A stretch of 64,000 bases of DNA, taken from contig JAVJOO010000002.1 in the NCBI GenBank assembly GCA_040216735.1, forward strand, positions 461,118-525,117. Reading direction: 5' to 3'. This document shows positions 8,465 through 20,380 of the stretch, in pieces. Made by a program: the position numbers and the translations under genes. The notes beneath the pieces are model-generated. The model made no database searches. It was not told where the DNA came from and was given only the letters and a program-made list of their open reading frames with translations. Source of the stretch: Alphaproteobacteria bacterium (GTDB taxonomy: Bacteria; Pseudomonadota; Alphaproteobacteria; SHVP01). How positions within the stretch are numbered: position 1 is the first letter of the stretch; each line of letters starts with the position of its first letter.

Positions 8465-9432
8465 CCTGCCCGCTCGGCCAACTCGATTATGGCGACGAGT
8501 AGCACGACCAGGGCATTGAGCACACAGGCCACGACGAGCAGGTAGAAACAACGATGGGCGTCAGCGGGCGAGGCGTCGCTGCGGGCGCCCGCGGGTTCGA
8601 TCCAGGGCGTGACGCCGCGCTCGGGTCCGTCGAGGTGACGCGGTCCGGTGAGCATGACGCCGAGCGCTCCGGCCATCGCGGCCACCGGCCAGGCGGCACT
8701 GCGCAACCGCCGGCCAGGCGCATGGCCAAGCATCGCAGCCATCGACCCACCCAGCGAAGCACCCGGCGTAAACATCGCCGAGAAGGCCAGCAGCACCGCG
8801 GCGAGCCGCAGCGGCACCCACCCGAGCGCATCGTGCAGTCGCATCGAGACGAACCCCAAGGCACGGTCGTCTGCCCCGGGCCGGTCGAACAGCAACGCGG
8901 CGACCAATAACAAGCGGTAGACGATCATCCCGGTGAGGCCGAGGAGGGCATACCAAAAGGCCAGCGCCACCACGCCCTCGGCGTAGCGCAATGCGGCGCT
9001 TTCGACCGATTGGCGCAAGCCGCCGTCGGCGGCGCGGGGCGGGGTCCGGATGCTGCGCCCGAGCGCGCCGAACAGCGCGCGCTGGTCAACCACGATCAGC
9101 AGCGCCGCCAACGACAGCGACCAGCCGAAAGGGACCGCCGCGGACGCCGCCGAAACGGCAACGCCGACGATGATCCCGACAACGATCAAAAAGAGACTAA
9201 GGATCAAGCCGCGTACCAGCAGGGTAGCAGGCGTACGGCCGGTGCGGTCGAGGCGGCGCGCGGCCTCCCCAATCAAACGTGCCGCAATCCGGTCGAACGG
9301 GCGGCGCGGGCGACGTAGCACCAACCCGAGCAAGGCGTCGATGACGAAGGCCGCAAGGAGAAGGAAAAACGGCTCGGGCCCCGCGCCAATCGTCAACCAG
9401 GCGAAATCCGGGGTAGTGTCGAAGCCTGTCAT
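8461..9432 (-). CDS. CobD/CbiB-like membrane protein (divergent)
   Basis: A 323-residue protein with several membrane segments. It resembles adenosylcobinamide-phosphate synthase CobD/CbiB, which attaches aminopropanol to adenosylcobyric acid at the membrane: RQSVESAALRYAEGVVALAFW matches the family's ES..EN..DGV..P.FW region, and RLHDALGWVPLRLAA matches the arginine-rich loop after it. It is divergent and no other cobalamin genes are near. ATG 9432 (MTGFDTTPD) is preferred; an upstream start at 9477 would overlap the divergent small gene. It could be a functional CobD or a paralogue with another job. Confidence 0.65.
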   Translation of the reverse strand: MTGFDTTPDFAWLTIGAGPEPFFLLLAAFVIDALLGLVLRRPRRPFDRIAARLIGEAARRLDRTGRTPATLLVRGLILSLFLIVVGIIVGVAVSAASAAVPFGWSLSLAALLIVVDQRALFGALGRSIRTPPRAADGGLRQSVESAALRYAEGVVALAFWYALLGLTGMIVYRLLLVAALLFDRPGADDRALGFVSMRLHDALGWVPLRLAAVLLAFSAMFTPGASLGGSMAAMLGHAPGRRLRSAAWPVAAMAGALGVMLTGPRHLDGPERGVTPWIEPAGARSDASPADAHRCFYLLVVACVLNALVVLLVAIIELAERAG

Positions 9433-9458
9433 CGATGGAGGATGGGGGCTGCTAAGGC

Positions 9459-9758
9459 ATGCGTCAACGCGGGCCAAACCCTAACAAAATGGAGCCCGGC
9501 ACGACCTGGGTGCGGGCAGTTTCGGCCCTGATCGCGCTGGGGGTGGTGGCGCTGATTGCGCGCGATCCGGCGTGGGCTGGGAGCAACGGGACCCTGCTCC
9601 AGCGGGCCGGCGGCGCGGCGATGATCGTCGGTGCCGTCGGCGCGCTGTTGTATGCGCTGGAACTCCGCGGTACCCGCCCGCCGGTGCGTGCCCTGACCCA
9701 CCCCAGCGCGGCGTGGACGCTGGTCCTAGTCGGTGCTGCCGGACAGGCCCTGGTGTGA
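9459..9758 (+). CDS. Small membrane protein, function unknown
   Basis: A 99-residue protein with three hydrophobic stretches (about residues 17-29, 44-63 and 86-98). An alternative ATG at 9489 would give 89 residues. I recognise no family. It is divergent from the CobD-like gene across a short gap and lies 72 nt upstream of the SCO1/SenC gene on the same strand, so it may be transcribed with it. Confidence 0.55.
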   Translation: MRQRGPNPNKMEPGTTWVRAVSALIALGVVALIARDPAWAGSNGTLLQRAGGAAMIVGAVGALLYALELRGTRPPVRALTHPSAAWTLVLVGAAGQALV

Positions 9759-9830
9759 CGCGACAACGGGTCGCAGCCATTCACGCAAGCGGGATTTGCA
9801 CCCGCGGCGCCGGTTTGCTGTTCTAGCGCC

Positions 9831-10454
9831 ATGTCCACACCGTCCCCGAAGAAATCCACGGCCCGGCGCCGCGGGCCCATCCTGATTATCGCCGCGGTCC
9901 TTGCCGTGATCGGTGGCCTCGGGCTTGGACTGTTAGTCCCGGTGAGCAAACCCAACCTGCCTGTGAGCCAATCGATCGTCGGTGGCCCGTTCGAAATGGT
10001 CAACCACCGGGGCGAAACCGTCACGGAGGACACCTTCAAGGGCCGCCACATGCTGGTCTATTTCGGCTACACCTTTTGCCCCGACGTGTGCCCGACCGAG
10101 TTGCAGGCGATGACGGTCGCGCTCAACGACCTGGGCGCCAAGGCCGACGCCATCACGCCCGTCTTCGTCACCATCGACCCCGAGCGCGACGACGTCGAAG
10201 CGATGCGTACCTATGTCAGCTTTTTCCACCCGCGGTTGATCGGCCTGACCGGCACGCCCGCGCAAGTGAAGGCGATGACCGACGCGTTCGGCGTCTATGC
10301 CGCCCGGGCGCGCGACACCGGGTCGTCGAGCGACTATTTGATGGACCACTCCTCGATGATCTTCCTGATGGACGAAGACGGACGATACGTCACCCATTTC
10401 CGCGCCGGCACTGCGCCGGAGGCGATGGCTCGGCAGCTCGCAGCGGCCCTGTAG
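9831..10454 (+). CDS. SCO1/SenC family copper chaperone
   Basis: A 207-residue membrane-anchored periplasmic protein: one N-terminal helix (about residues 16-36), then a thioredoxin-fold domain with the copper-binding Cys83-x3-Cys87 (FCPDVCP) and the third ligand His173 (MDHSS). SCO proteins deliver Cu to the CuA site of cytochrome c oxidase or act as thiol reductases. In Rhodobacter senC is joined to the regA locus; here it lies about 3.8 kb from regB-regA with unrelated genes between. No oxidase subunits are in the window. Confidence 0.92.
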   Translation: MSTPSPKKSTARRRGPILIIAAVLAVIGGLGLGLLVPVSKPNLPVSQSIVGGPFEMVNHRGETVTEDTFKGRHMLVYFGYTFCPDVCPTELQAMTVALNDLGAKADAITPVFVTIDPERDDVEAMRTYVSFFHPRLIGLTGTPAQVKAMTDAFGVYAARARDTGSSSDYLMDHSSMIFLMDEDGRYVTHFRAGTAPEAMARQLAAAL

Positions 10455-10543
10455 AGGCTGTTTCCTCTAGGGAATTTTTCGGTTACTCTCAGAGACTTAC
10501 CGCGATTCCTTGCGCGGTGACCAGGAACAGTTAGGGCGTTTGA

Positions 10544-11761
10544 TTGCTTTATTCCGCGCACGAGTTTCAGCAGGCCGCGACCGCTGCCCTGCGCACGACC
10601 TTGCAGGCGGGACAAATCGCTTTCCGCCATCCACTCAACCCGCTTACCCATACCGATTTCGGTCGGCGCACGGCAGCGGCCTATGAGTTGGTCGAATACA
10701 CGACACGGCGCCGCAGCAAGCCGCAGTTCGGGCTGACCCACGTCGAAACCGCAAAGGGGCCGGTGCCGATCACCGAAGTCGCGGTGCGCGAGGACGCCTT
10801 CTGCAACTTGCTCCATTTCGAGCGACCGGGATGCGAGGCGTTGCCGCGCGTCTTGGTGGTAGCGCCGTTATCGGGCCACTTCGCCACGCTGTTGCGCGGC
10901 ACCGTCGATGCGCTGCTGCCCGAGCACGACGTTTACATCACCGATTGGATCGATGCGCGCGACGTGCCGGTTGCGCGCGGCCGCTTTTCGCTCGACGACT
11001 ACATCGCCTATACCATTTGCTTCCTGCGCCACCTTGGCCCCGGCACCCACGTCATGGCGGTGTGCCAGCCATCGGTACCGGTGCTGGCCGCTTCCGCGTT
11101 GATGGCCGAGGACAACGATCCTGCGCGGCCCAAGTCGATGATCCTGATGGGCGGGCCGATCGATACCCGGGTCAACCCGACCGCGCCCAACGACCTCGCG
11201 CAATCTCAGTCACTGGCGTGGTTCGAGCGCAACGTCATCACCACAGTACCGATGAGCTATCCGGGTTTCATGCGGCAGGTCTACCCGGGCTTTCTGCAAT
11301 TGACCGGATTCATGACGATGAACCTGGAGCGCCACATGAACGCGCACTGGGACCTGTACGATCATTTGGTCGAAGGCGACGGCGACAGTGTCGCGGCGCA
11401 CCAGAAGTTCTATGACGAGTACCTTTCGGTCATGGACCTACCGGCCGAGTATTATCTGCAAACCGTCAAGACGGTGTTCCAGGACCACGCGCTACCGCAG
11501 GGGACGTTCAAGTGGGGCGAGCGGTTGGTCGATCCCGGTGCGATAATCGATATCGGCCTGATGACGGTCGAGGGCGAACTCGACGATATTTCGGGTCTGG
11601 GCCAAACCCGAGCCGCACACGATTTATGCGTGAACTTGCCTGCCGCCAAGAAACGCCACCACGAACAGGCGCAAACCGGACACTACGGCATTTTCAACGG
11701 GCGGCGCTGGCGCACCGAGATCCTGCCGAGGGTCCACGAGGCGATACTTGCCAACGCCTAG
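10544..11761 (+). CDS. phaZ: Intracellular polyhydroxyalkanoate depolymerase
   Basis: Mobilises stored PHA granules. A 405-residue alpha/beta-hydrolase-type depolymerase of the intracellular PhaZ group, which uses Cys as nucleophile. The triad can be placed: Cys174 in MAVCQPS, Asp347 in EGELDD and His380 in TGHYGIF; the spacing matches Ralstonia PhaZ1. The N-terminus MLYSAHEFQQAA is the usual family start and requires a TTG initiation codon at 10544. It suggests the organism stores PHB-like polymer. The 3' end overlaps the next gene by 14 nt. Confidence 0.9.
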   Translation: MLYSAHEFQQAATAALRTTLQAGQIAFRHPLNPLTHTDFGRRTAAAYELVEYTTRRRSKPQFGLTHVETAKGPVPITEVAVREDAFCNLLHFERPGCEALPRVLVVAPLSGHFATLLRGTVDALLPEHDVYITDWIDARDVPVARGRFSLDDYIAYTICFLRHLGPGTHVMAVCQPSVPVLAASALMAEDNDPARPKSMILMGGPIDTRVNPTAPNDLAQSQSLAWFERNVITTVPMSYPGFMRQVYPGFLQLTGFMTMNLERHMNAHWDLYDHLVEGDGDSVAAHQKFYDEYLSVMDLPAEYYLQTVKTVFQDHALPQGTFKWGERLVDPGAIIDIGLMTVEGELDDISGLGQTRAAHDLCVNLPAAKKRHHEQAQTGHYGIFNGRRWRTEILPRVHEAILANA

Positions 11762-12239
11762 CGCTCCCCGCGCAACGCCCGGCACGCAACGCACCGCGGC
11801 CCCCGACGACGAACCGTTCTGGAAGCATAAGACCTTGTCCGAGATGACTCGCACAGAGTGGGAATCGCTGTGCGACGGATGCGGTAAATGCTGCTTGCTG
11901 AAGCTGCAGGACATCGAGACCGATGTCGTCGAGTACACTAACGTCGCCTGCCGGCTGTTGGACGATGAAACCTGCCGCTGTACCCGCTACACCGAACGTC
12001 AGCGCTATGTGCCCGATTGCGTCGTGCTGTCGCCCGATAACATCGCGCAGTTGTCGTGGATGCCGTCGACCTGTGCCTACCGGCTGATCGCCGAGGGACG
12101 CGCGCTGCCGATATGGCACCACCTCGTGTCGGGCAGCCGCAACACGGTCAACATGGCGGGGCATTCGGTGCGCGGACGCACCATTGCTGAGGCCGACGCG
12201 CCGGATCCGGAACTGCACATCGTGCGATGGCCGCGGTAA
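11748..12239 (+). CDS. YcgN/UPF0260 family cysteine-cluster protein
   Basis: A 163-residue protein of the UPF0260 (YcgN) family within the YkgJ-like CxxCxxCC group, presumed to bind Zn or an Fe-S cluster. Cysteines 42, 45, 48 and 49 (LCDGCGKCC) and later Cys in NVACRLLDDETCRC are visible, as is the family opening PFWKHKTLSEMTRTEWE. The only start compatible with that N-terminus is TTG 11748, which lies inside the end of phaZ. The role is unknown in all relatives. Confidence 0.82.
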   Translation: MPTPSAPRATPGTQRTAAPDDEPFWKHKTLSEMTRTEWESLCDGCGKCCLLKLQDIETDVVEYTNVACRLLDDETCRCTRYTERQRYVPDCVVLSPDNIAQLSWMPSTCAYRLIAEGRALPIWHHLVSGSRNTVNMAGHSVRGRTIAEADAPDPELHIVRWPR

Positions 12240-12949
12240 AGATCGACGGGGATCGCGGGCAAACCGTCGAGATCGACGGGACGACGGTTCCGCTCGCCGT
12301 GCAGGTCAACGGTCGGGCGCGTAACATCAGCTTGCGGGTCGATGAACGTACCGGCGGGATCGAATTGGTTCTGCCGCGCTTTGTCGCCAAGGCCGACGGG
12401 CTCGCCTTCGTGCAAGAGAAATCCCGGTGGATCATGCACCAGGTGCGCGACCTTGCGCCGCGGGTGGCGTTTACCGATGGCGCGGTCCTGCCGCTGCTCG
12501 GCATCGACCATTGCATCGTCCACCGCGCCGGGGCGCGTGGCACCGTATGGGCGGACGCTGACGCGAAAACGATCAACGTCGCCGGCGAGGCGCCCCATGT
12601 CGCGCGCCGGGTCGCCGATTGGCTTAAGGCGCAGGCGCGCGGCGAGGTCTCGTCCCGCGCCCACGATTTCGCCCGCGATCTCGACCGGCGCATCCGTACG
12701 ATTCAAATTCGCGATACCCGCAGCCGGTGGGGGAGTTGTTCGGAGGATGCCCGGTTGTCGTTTTCCTGGCGGCTGATCCTCGCGCCCGAGAACGTGCTGA
12801 CCTATGTCGTCGCGCACGAGGTCGCGCACCTGGTCGAACTCAACCACAGCAAGCGGTTTTGGGGGCTCGTCGACCGGCTCTGTCCAGACAACGGGCCCGC
12901 GAAATACTGGCTCAAACGTCACGGCGCATCGCTACACCGCTTCGGTTAA
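12227..12949 (+). CDS. YgjP-like (DUF45) metallopeptidase-domain protein
   Basis: A 240-residue protein of the YgjP/SprT-like family. The zinc site HEVAH is at residues 197-201 with the third ligand His207 in NHSKRFW, and the preceding family motif SRWGSCS is at 166-172. In E. coli YgjP is linked to nucleotide or phosphate metabolism, but the general function is unsettled. ATG 12227 overlaps the previous gene by 13 nt, giving a phaZ-ycgN-ygjP transcription unit. Confidence 0.85.
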   Translation: MAAVKIDGDRGQTVEIDGTTVPLAVQVNGRARNISLRVDERTGGIELVLPRFVAKADGLAFVQEKSRWIMHQVRDLAPRVAFTDGAVLPLLGIDHCIVHRAGARGTVWADADAKTINVAGEAPHVARRVADWLKAQARGEVSSRAHDFARDLDRRIRTIQIRDTRSRWGSCSEDARLSFSWRLILAPENVLTYVVAHEVAHLVELNHSKRFWGLVDRLCPDNGPAKYWLKRHGASLHRFG

Positions 12950-13027
12950 GCGGGCGTTTGCACCCACGCGCTCTGGGACCTAACGTGGCCTTAAGCGCCG
13001 CGCCGCCGCCATCGCCGATAAGGCAAC

Positions 13028-14224
13028 ATGCTTTCCAGACCTGGTACCCTGACCTTTGTCCTGTTTGCAGGCGGCCTGTTCGCGTTCAGCCCGCTGTCGA
13101 CGGACATGTTTATTCCGTCCTTGCCCAGCCTGGCCCAAGCGCTCGACACGACGGTACCGGCGGTGCAATTGACGCTGAGCGTCTATTTGCTGGGCTTTGC
13201 GTTAAGCCAGCTTTTCTATGGACCGATCGCCGACCGGTTCGGGCGCAAGCCGACCATCCTGGGTGGGATCGCGATCTACCTCGTGGGCAGCGCGTTGTGC
13301 ATGGCCGCCGGATCGATCGAGATGTTGGTGCTGGGCCGTTTCATCCAAGCGCTCGGCGCGGCCTTCGGCCAGGTACTGGGCCGGGCGGTCATTCGCGATG
13401 TAGCGAAACCCGAAGAGTCCGCGCGCATCTTGGCCTATGCGACGGTTATCATGGGCGGGACATCGTTGATCACGCCGAGTATCGGCGGATTGGTCACGGT
13501 CTATTTCGGGTGGCAGGTCATTTTCGCGGTGCTGATCGCCTATGCCCTGATCTATTTCCTGATCGTCGGCATCGGGTTTCGCGAATCCATCGTCGCGGTG
13601 AACCGCGACGCGATCCGACCTACGCAAATGCTGGCGAACTTCGGCATCCTGTTGCAACACCGCGCATTCCTGCGCAATACCATCAGCGTTTCGTTCATGT
13701 TCGGGACGCTGTTTACCTTTCTGTCGGGATCTTCGTTTGTGTTCATTGACGTGTACGGGGTGCCGACGACGCACTTTGGCCTGATCTTCACCGCGATGGC
13801 CGGCGCCTTCACGGTGGCTTCGGCAATCGTGGGACGATTGGGCGGACGGATGCGCCACGACACGATCTACCGCGCGGCGGCGGCAGGCGCGGCGGCAGCG
13901 GCCCTAGTCGCGCTGGGCTTGGTCCTGGCCGGGTGGACCGACGTCTTCGCCTTGGTCGGCGCGATGGCGGTGCTGTCGTTTGCGATGGGCTTCATGGTGC
14001 CGCTCGCCTTTGCCGGAGCAATGGCGCCCCACCCCGAAATGGCCGGCACCGCGTCGACCTTGATCGGCTTTATCCAAAGCGTCTTTTCGGCGGCGATGGG
14101 CGCCCTGGTCGGCCTTTTATTCGACGGCACCGGGGTGCCAATGTTCGCCCTGATCGCTGCCCTGTCGACCGGGGCGCTGGCGAGCTTCGTCCTGATCCGC
14201 CCGCGAGTCATGGTACCAACATGA
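13028..14224 (+). CDS. Bcr/CflA-family MFS exporter, copy 1
   Basis: A 398-residue 12-helix major facilitator transporter. Family marks: FSPLSTDMFIPSLP in helix 1 and YGPIADRFGRKP (loop 2-3 signature), with a conserved Arg in LGRFIQALGAAFGQVLGRAVIRD. Bcr/CflA proteins are proton antiporters that export drugs such as bicyclomycin and chloramphenicol, or amino acids; the substrate here is unknown. It is the first of three consecutive paralogues and shares an ATGA stop/start overlap with the next. Confidence 0.92.
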   Translation: MLSRPGTLTFVLFAGGLFAFSPLSTDMFIPSLPSLAQALDTTVPAVQLTLSVYLLGFALSQLFYGPIADRFGRKPTILGGIAIYLVGSALCMAAGSIEMLVLGRFIQALGAAFGQVLGRAVIRDVAKPEESARILAYATVIMGGTSLITPSIGGLVTVYFGWQVIFAVLIAYALIYFLIVGIGFRESIVAVNRDAIRPTQMLANFGILLQHRAFLRNTISVSFMFGTLFTFLSGSSFVFIDVYGVPTTHFGLIFTAMAGAFTVASAIVGRLGGRMRHDTIYRAAAAGAAAAALVALGLVLAGWTDVFALVGAMAVLSFAMGFMVPLAFAGAMAPHPEMAGTASTLIGFIQSVFSAAMGALVGLLFDGTGVPMFALIAALSTGALASFVLIRPRVMVPT

Positions 14225-15438
14225 GTCGAAGCCCGTTACGCCCGGGGTCGCTTCCCCTGATCCTGTTTGTCGGCGGCTTGGTCGCTGTCGGACCGCTATC
14301 GACCGACATGTACATCCCGGCCCTGCCCGCGATCCGGATCGGCTTCGGCAGCACCGTGACCATGGTGCAACTGACTTTCAGCGTGTTCCTGGTCGGCTTC
14401 GCCATCGGGCAATTGGCGGTGGGGCCGCTGGGCGACCGCTTCGGCCGGCGTCCGATCTTGCTGGGCGGCATGCTTCTCTATGCCGCGACGAGTCTGGCCG
14501 CCGGGGTGTCGCCGTCGGTCGAATGGCTGATCGTGCTGCGCTTCTTCCAAGCGCTGGGAGCGGCATCGGCCTGGGTGTTGAGCCGGGCGATCGTGCGCGA
14601 TCTGCATCCGCCCGGCGAAACCACCCGTATCCTTGGCTACACCACCGGAATCATGGGCGCGTTATCCGCACTGGTGCCGATCACCGGTGGATTCTTGGCC
14701 GAGACCCTGGGATGGCAGGCGATCTTTTTCACCATTGCGGGTTTTGCCCTGGTCTATCTCGCGGTCATCGCGCTGTGGTTCGAGGAAACTACGGTACCCA
14801 ACCCCGATGCGATTCGGCCGCTACCAATGCTGCGCACTTTTCGGCTGCTGTTGACCAACCGAGTGTTCGGCGGCTACGCCGCCTGCCTGTGCTTGGCGCT
14901 CGGCGCGATGTTCAGCTTCATGTCGGGCGGCGCGTTGGTGTTTATCGACACCCAAGGATTGACGCCGTCGCAGTTCGGCGCGTTGTTTCTAGCGATGGCG
15001 CCGGTGTTCTCGGCGTCGTCGTTCATGACCGGCCGCGCGGCGCGGTGGCTAGGGCCCAAGAACCTGTTCGGTGTCGGCGTGGGGTGCACCGTGGGCGGAA
15101 CGGCGACGTTGTTTGCCCTGGCGCTGTCGGGTTCGTTGACGCTGTACATCGTTGTGCCGGCACTGATGCTGACGACCTTCGGCCTGGGCTTCATCATGCC
15201 GCTGTGTTTTTCCGGCGCGTTGGCGCCCTACCCGACCGTGGCGGGCACCGCCTCGTCGCTGATCGGCTTCATGCAGGCCGCGTTTTCGGCGGTGGTCGGC
15301 GTCCTGGTCGCGGCGATCTATGACGGCAGCGCACTACCGGTGATGGGCCTGATGGCCGGCTTGATGGGGTCGAGCGCGCTGGTCTACCTCGTTGTGCTGC
15401 GCCCGGTGATGAACCGACCCGGCGTTGAGGGCGCCTGA
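14221..15438 (+). CDS. Bcr/CflA-family MFS exporter, copy 2
   Basis: A 405-residue 12-helix MFS exporter of the same subfamily as its neighbours: VGPLSTDMYIPALP in helix 1, VGPLGDRFGRRP in loop 2-3 and FFQALGAASAWVLSRAIVRD. ATG 14221 overlaps the stop of copy 1 (ATGA), so the two are probably translated together. By eye, copies 1 and 2 resemble each other more than either resembles copy 3. Confidence 0.92.
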   Translation: MSRSPLRPGSLPLILFVGGLVAVGPLSTDMYIPALPAIRIGFGSTVTMVQLTFSVFLVGFAIGQLAVGPLGDRFGRRPILLGGMLLYAATSLAAGVSPSVEWLIVLRFFQALGAASAWVLSRAIVRDLHPPGETTRILGYTTGIMGALSALVPITGGFLAETLGWQAIFFTIAGFALVYLAVIALWFEETTVPNPDAIRPLPMLRTFRLLLTNRVFGGYAACLCLALGAMFSFMSGGALVFIDTQGLTPSQFGALFLAMAPVFSASSFMTGRAARWLGPKNLFGVGVGCTVGGTATLFALALSGSLTLYIVVPALMLTTFGLGFIMPLCFSGALAPYPTVAGTASSLIGFMQAAFSAVVGVLVAAIYDGSALPVMGLMAGLMGSSALVYLVVLRPVMNRPGVEGA

Positions 15439-15464
15439 CCCGCGCGTCTGGGCGGTCTGCGGAG

Positions 15465-15493
15465 TTGGCCTTGCGCGGACCCGCGCGTATAGT
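15465..15493 (+). promoter_or_regulatory. Candidate sigma-70 promoter for the third exporter
   Basis: TTGGCC and TATAGT separated by 17 nt, 27 nt before the ATG at 15521. The -10 matches 5 of 6 consensus bases and the -35 matches 4 of 6. It suggests copy 3 is expressed separately from copies 1 and 2. Confidence 0.5.
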
Positions 15494-15520
15494 GCGCGCC
15501 CTTTCAAACTCGAGTGACCT

Positions 15521-16720
15521 ATGGCCAAGCTGCGCGCCGGTACGCTGCCGCTGATTATCGTGCTGTCCGCCGTATTGGTGGTAGGCGAAATGGCGACCGA
15601 CATGTTCATTGCGGCGCTACCGCAACTCGCCCGCGAGTATGCGGCGAGCGTGAGCAAGGTGCAGCTGACGCTGGGCGCCTACATGATCGGTTTTGCCATC
15701 GCCCAACTCGCCTACGGACCGATCTCTGACCGGTTCGGCCGGCGCGGCCCGTTGATGGCGGGGACCGCGCTGTTCCTGGCGGCGTCGCTGTTGAGTGCCC
15801 AAGCGAATTCGATCGAGATGCTGATCGCGTTGCGGTTCCTGCAAGCGTTGGGCGGGGCCGCCGGCGTGACGATCTGCATGGCGATCATCCGCGACATGCA
15901 CGACCGCAATCGCTCGGCGATCATGCTAGCGCGCCTCGGCAGCATCATCGCGATCGCGCCGGCGTTAGCGCCGTTGTTCGGCGGGTGGCTCATCGAAACC
16001 TTTAGCTGGCGGGCGACCTTCTATGCGCTGGCGGTGTGGGCCGCCATCGCCATCGGCTTGGTCTGGTTTCTGATCCCCGAATCGAACCTCAACCGCGATG
16101 CCCGCGCGACCCAGGTGCTGGGGATGTTCCGAAACTTCGGGGCACTGCTGCGCAACCGTACCTATGTCGGGTTCATGCTGACGCTGGTGTTTTGCTTCGG
16201 CACGTTCTTCGCGTTTATCTTCGGCGCACCATTCGTGTTTATCGACGTGTTCGGTTTGAGCGAATCGACGTTTCCCCTGATCATCACGGTTCAAGTCGGT
16301 GGCTTCGTCGCCGGAACCATGCTGTCCGAGCGCTTGGCACCGCGCTTTGGCTTGGACACGGTGTTTCGCTGGGCCGTCGTGCTGGCGTGGTTGTCGGGGA
16401 TGACGACGGCGGCCTTTCCGCTGTTGGGGATCGAAACGATCGTCACCATCGTCGCGCCGATGATCGTGTTCGCCTTCGCGGTCGGATTCATCTTTCCGCT
16501 GGGTACGGCAAGCGCGCTAGGCCCGTTTCCGCTGATGGCGGGCACCGCCGCGGCCTTGCTTGGGTTTCTCCAAACCCTGGGCGGTACCGGGTTCGGTGTC
16601 ACCGTGGGCGCAGTATTCGACGGCCGCGCGGTGGGGATGACCAGCGTGATGGGAGTCTCGGTGACCCTCGCCCTGGCGGTCTATTTCGGGTTGCTGTGGC
16701 GGCGGCCCGTCGAGGGGTAG
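15521..16720 (+). CDS. Bcr/CflA-family MFS exporter, copy 3
   Basis: A 399-residue MFS exporter with the Bcr/CflA marks EMATDMFIAALP in helix 1, YGPISDRFGRRGP in loop 2-3 and FLQALGGAAGVTICMAIIRDM. It is more divergent than the first two and is separated from copy 2 by 82 nt that hold its own candidate promoter. It ends 30 nt before the convergent gyrB. Substrate unknown. Confidence 0.92.
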   Translation: MAKLRAGTLPLIIVLSAVLVVGEMATDMFIAALPQLAREYAASVSKVQLTLGAYMIGFAIAQLAYGPISDRFGRRGPLMAGTALFLAASLLSAQANSIEMLIALRFLQALGGAAGVTICMAIIRDMHDRNRSAIMLARLGSIIAIAPALAPLFGGWLIETFSWRATFYALAVWAAIAIGLVWFLIPESNLNRDARATQVLGMFRNFGALLRNRTYVGFMLTLVFCFGTFFAFIFGAPFVFIDVFGLSESTFPLIITVQVGGFVAGTMLSERLAPRFGLDTVFRWAVVLAWLSGMTTAAFPLLGIETIVTIVAPMIVFAFAVGFIFPLGTASALGPFPLMAGTAAALLGFLQTLGGTGFGVTVGAVFDGRAVGMTSVMGVSVTLALAVYFGLLWRRPVEG

Positions 16721-16750
16721 CCGGCGCCGGGTGCCCCCAATCCAGCGGCG

Positions 16751-20366
<3,616 letters not shown>

Positions 20367-20380
20367 AGCCAACGGCGTCT

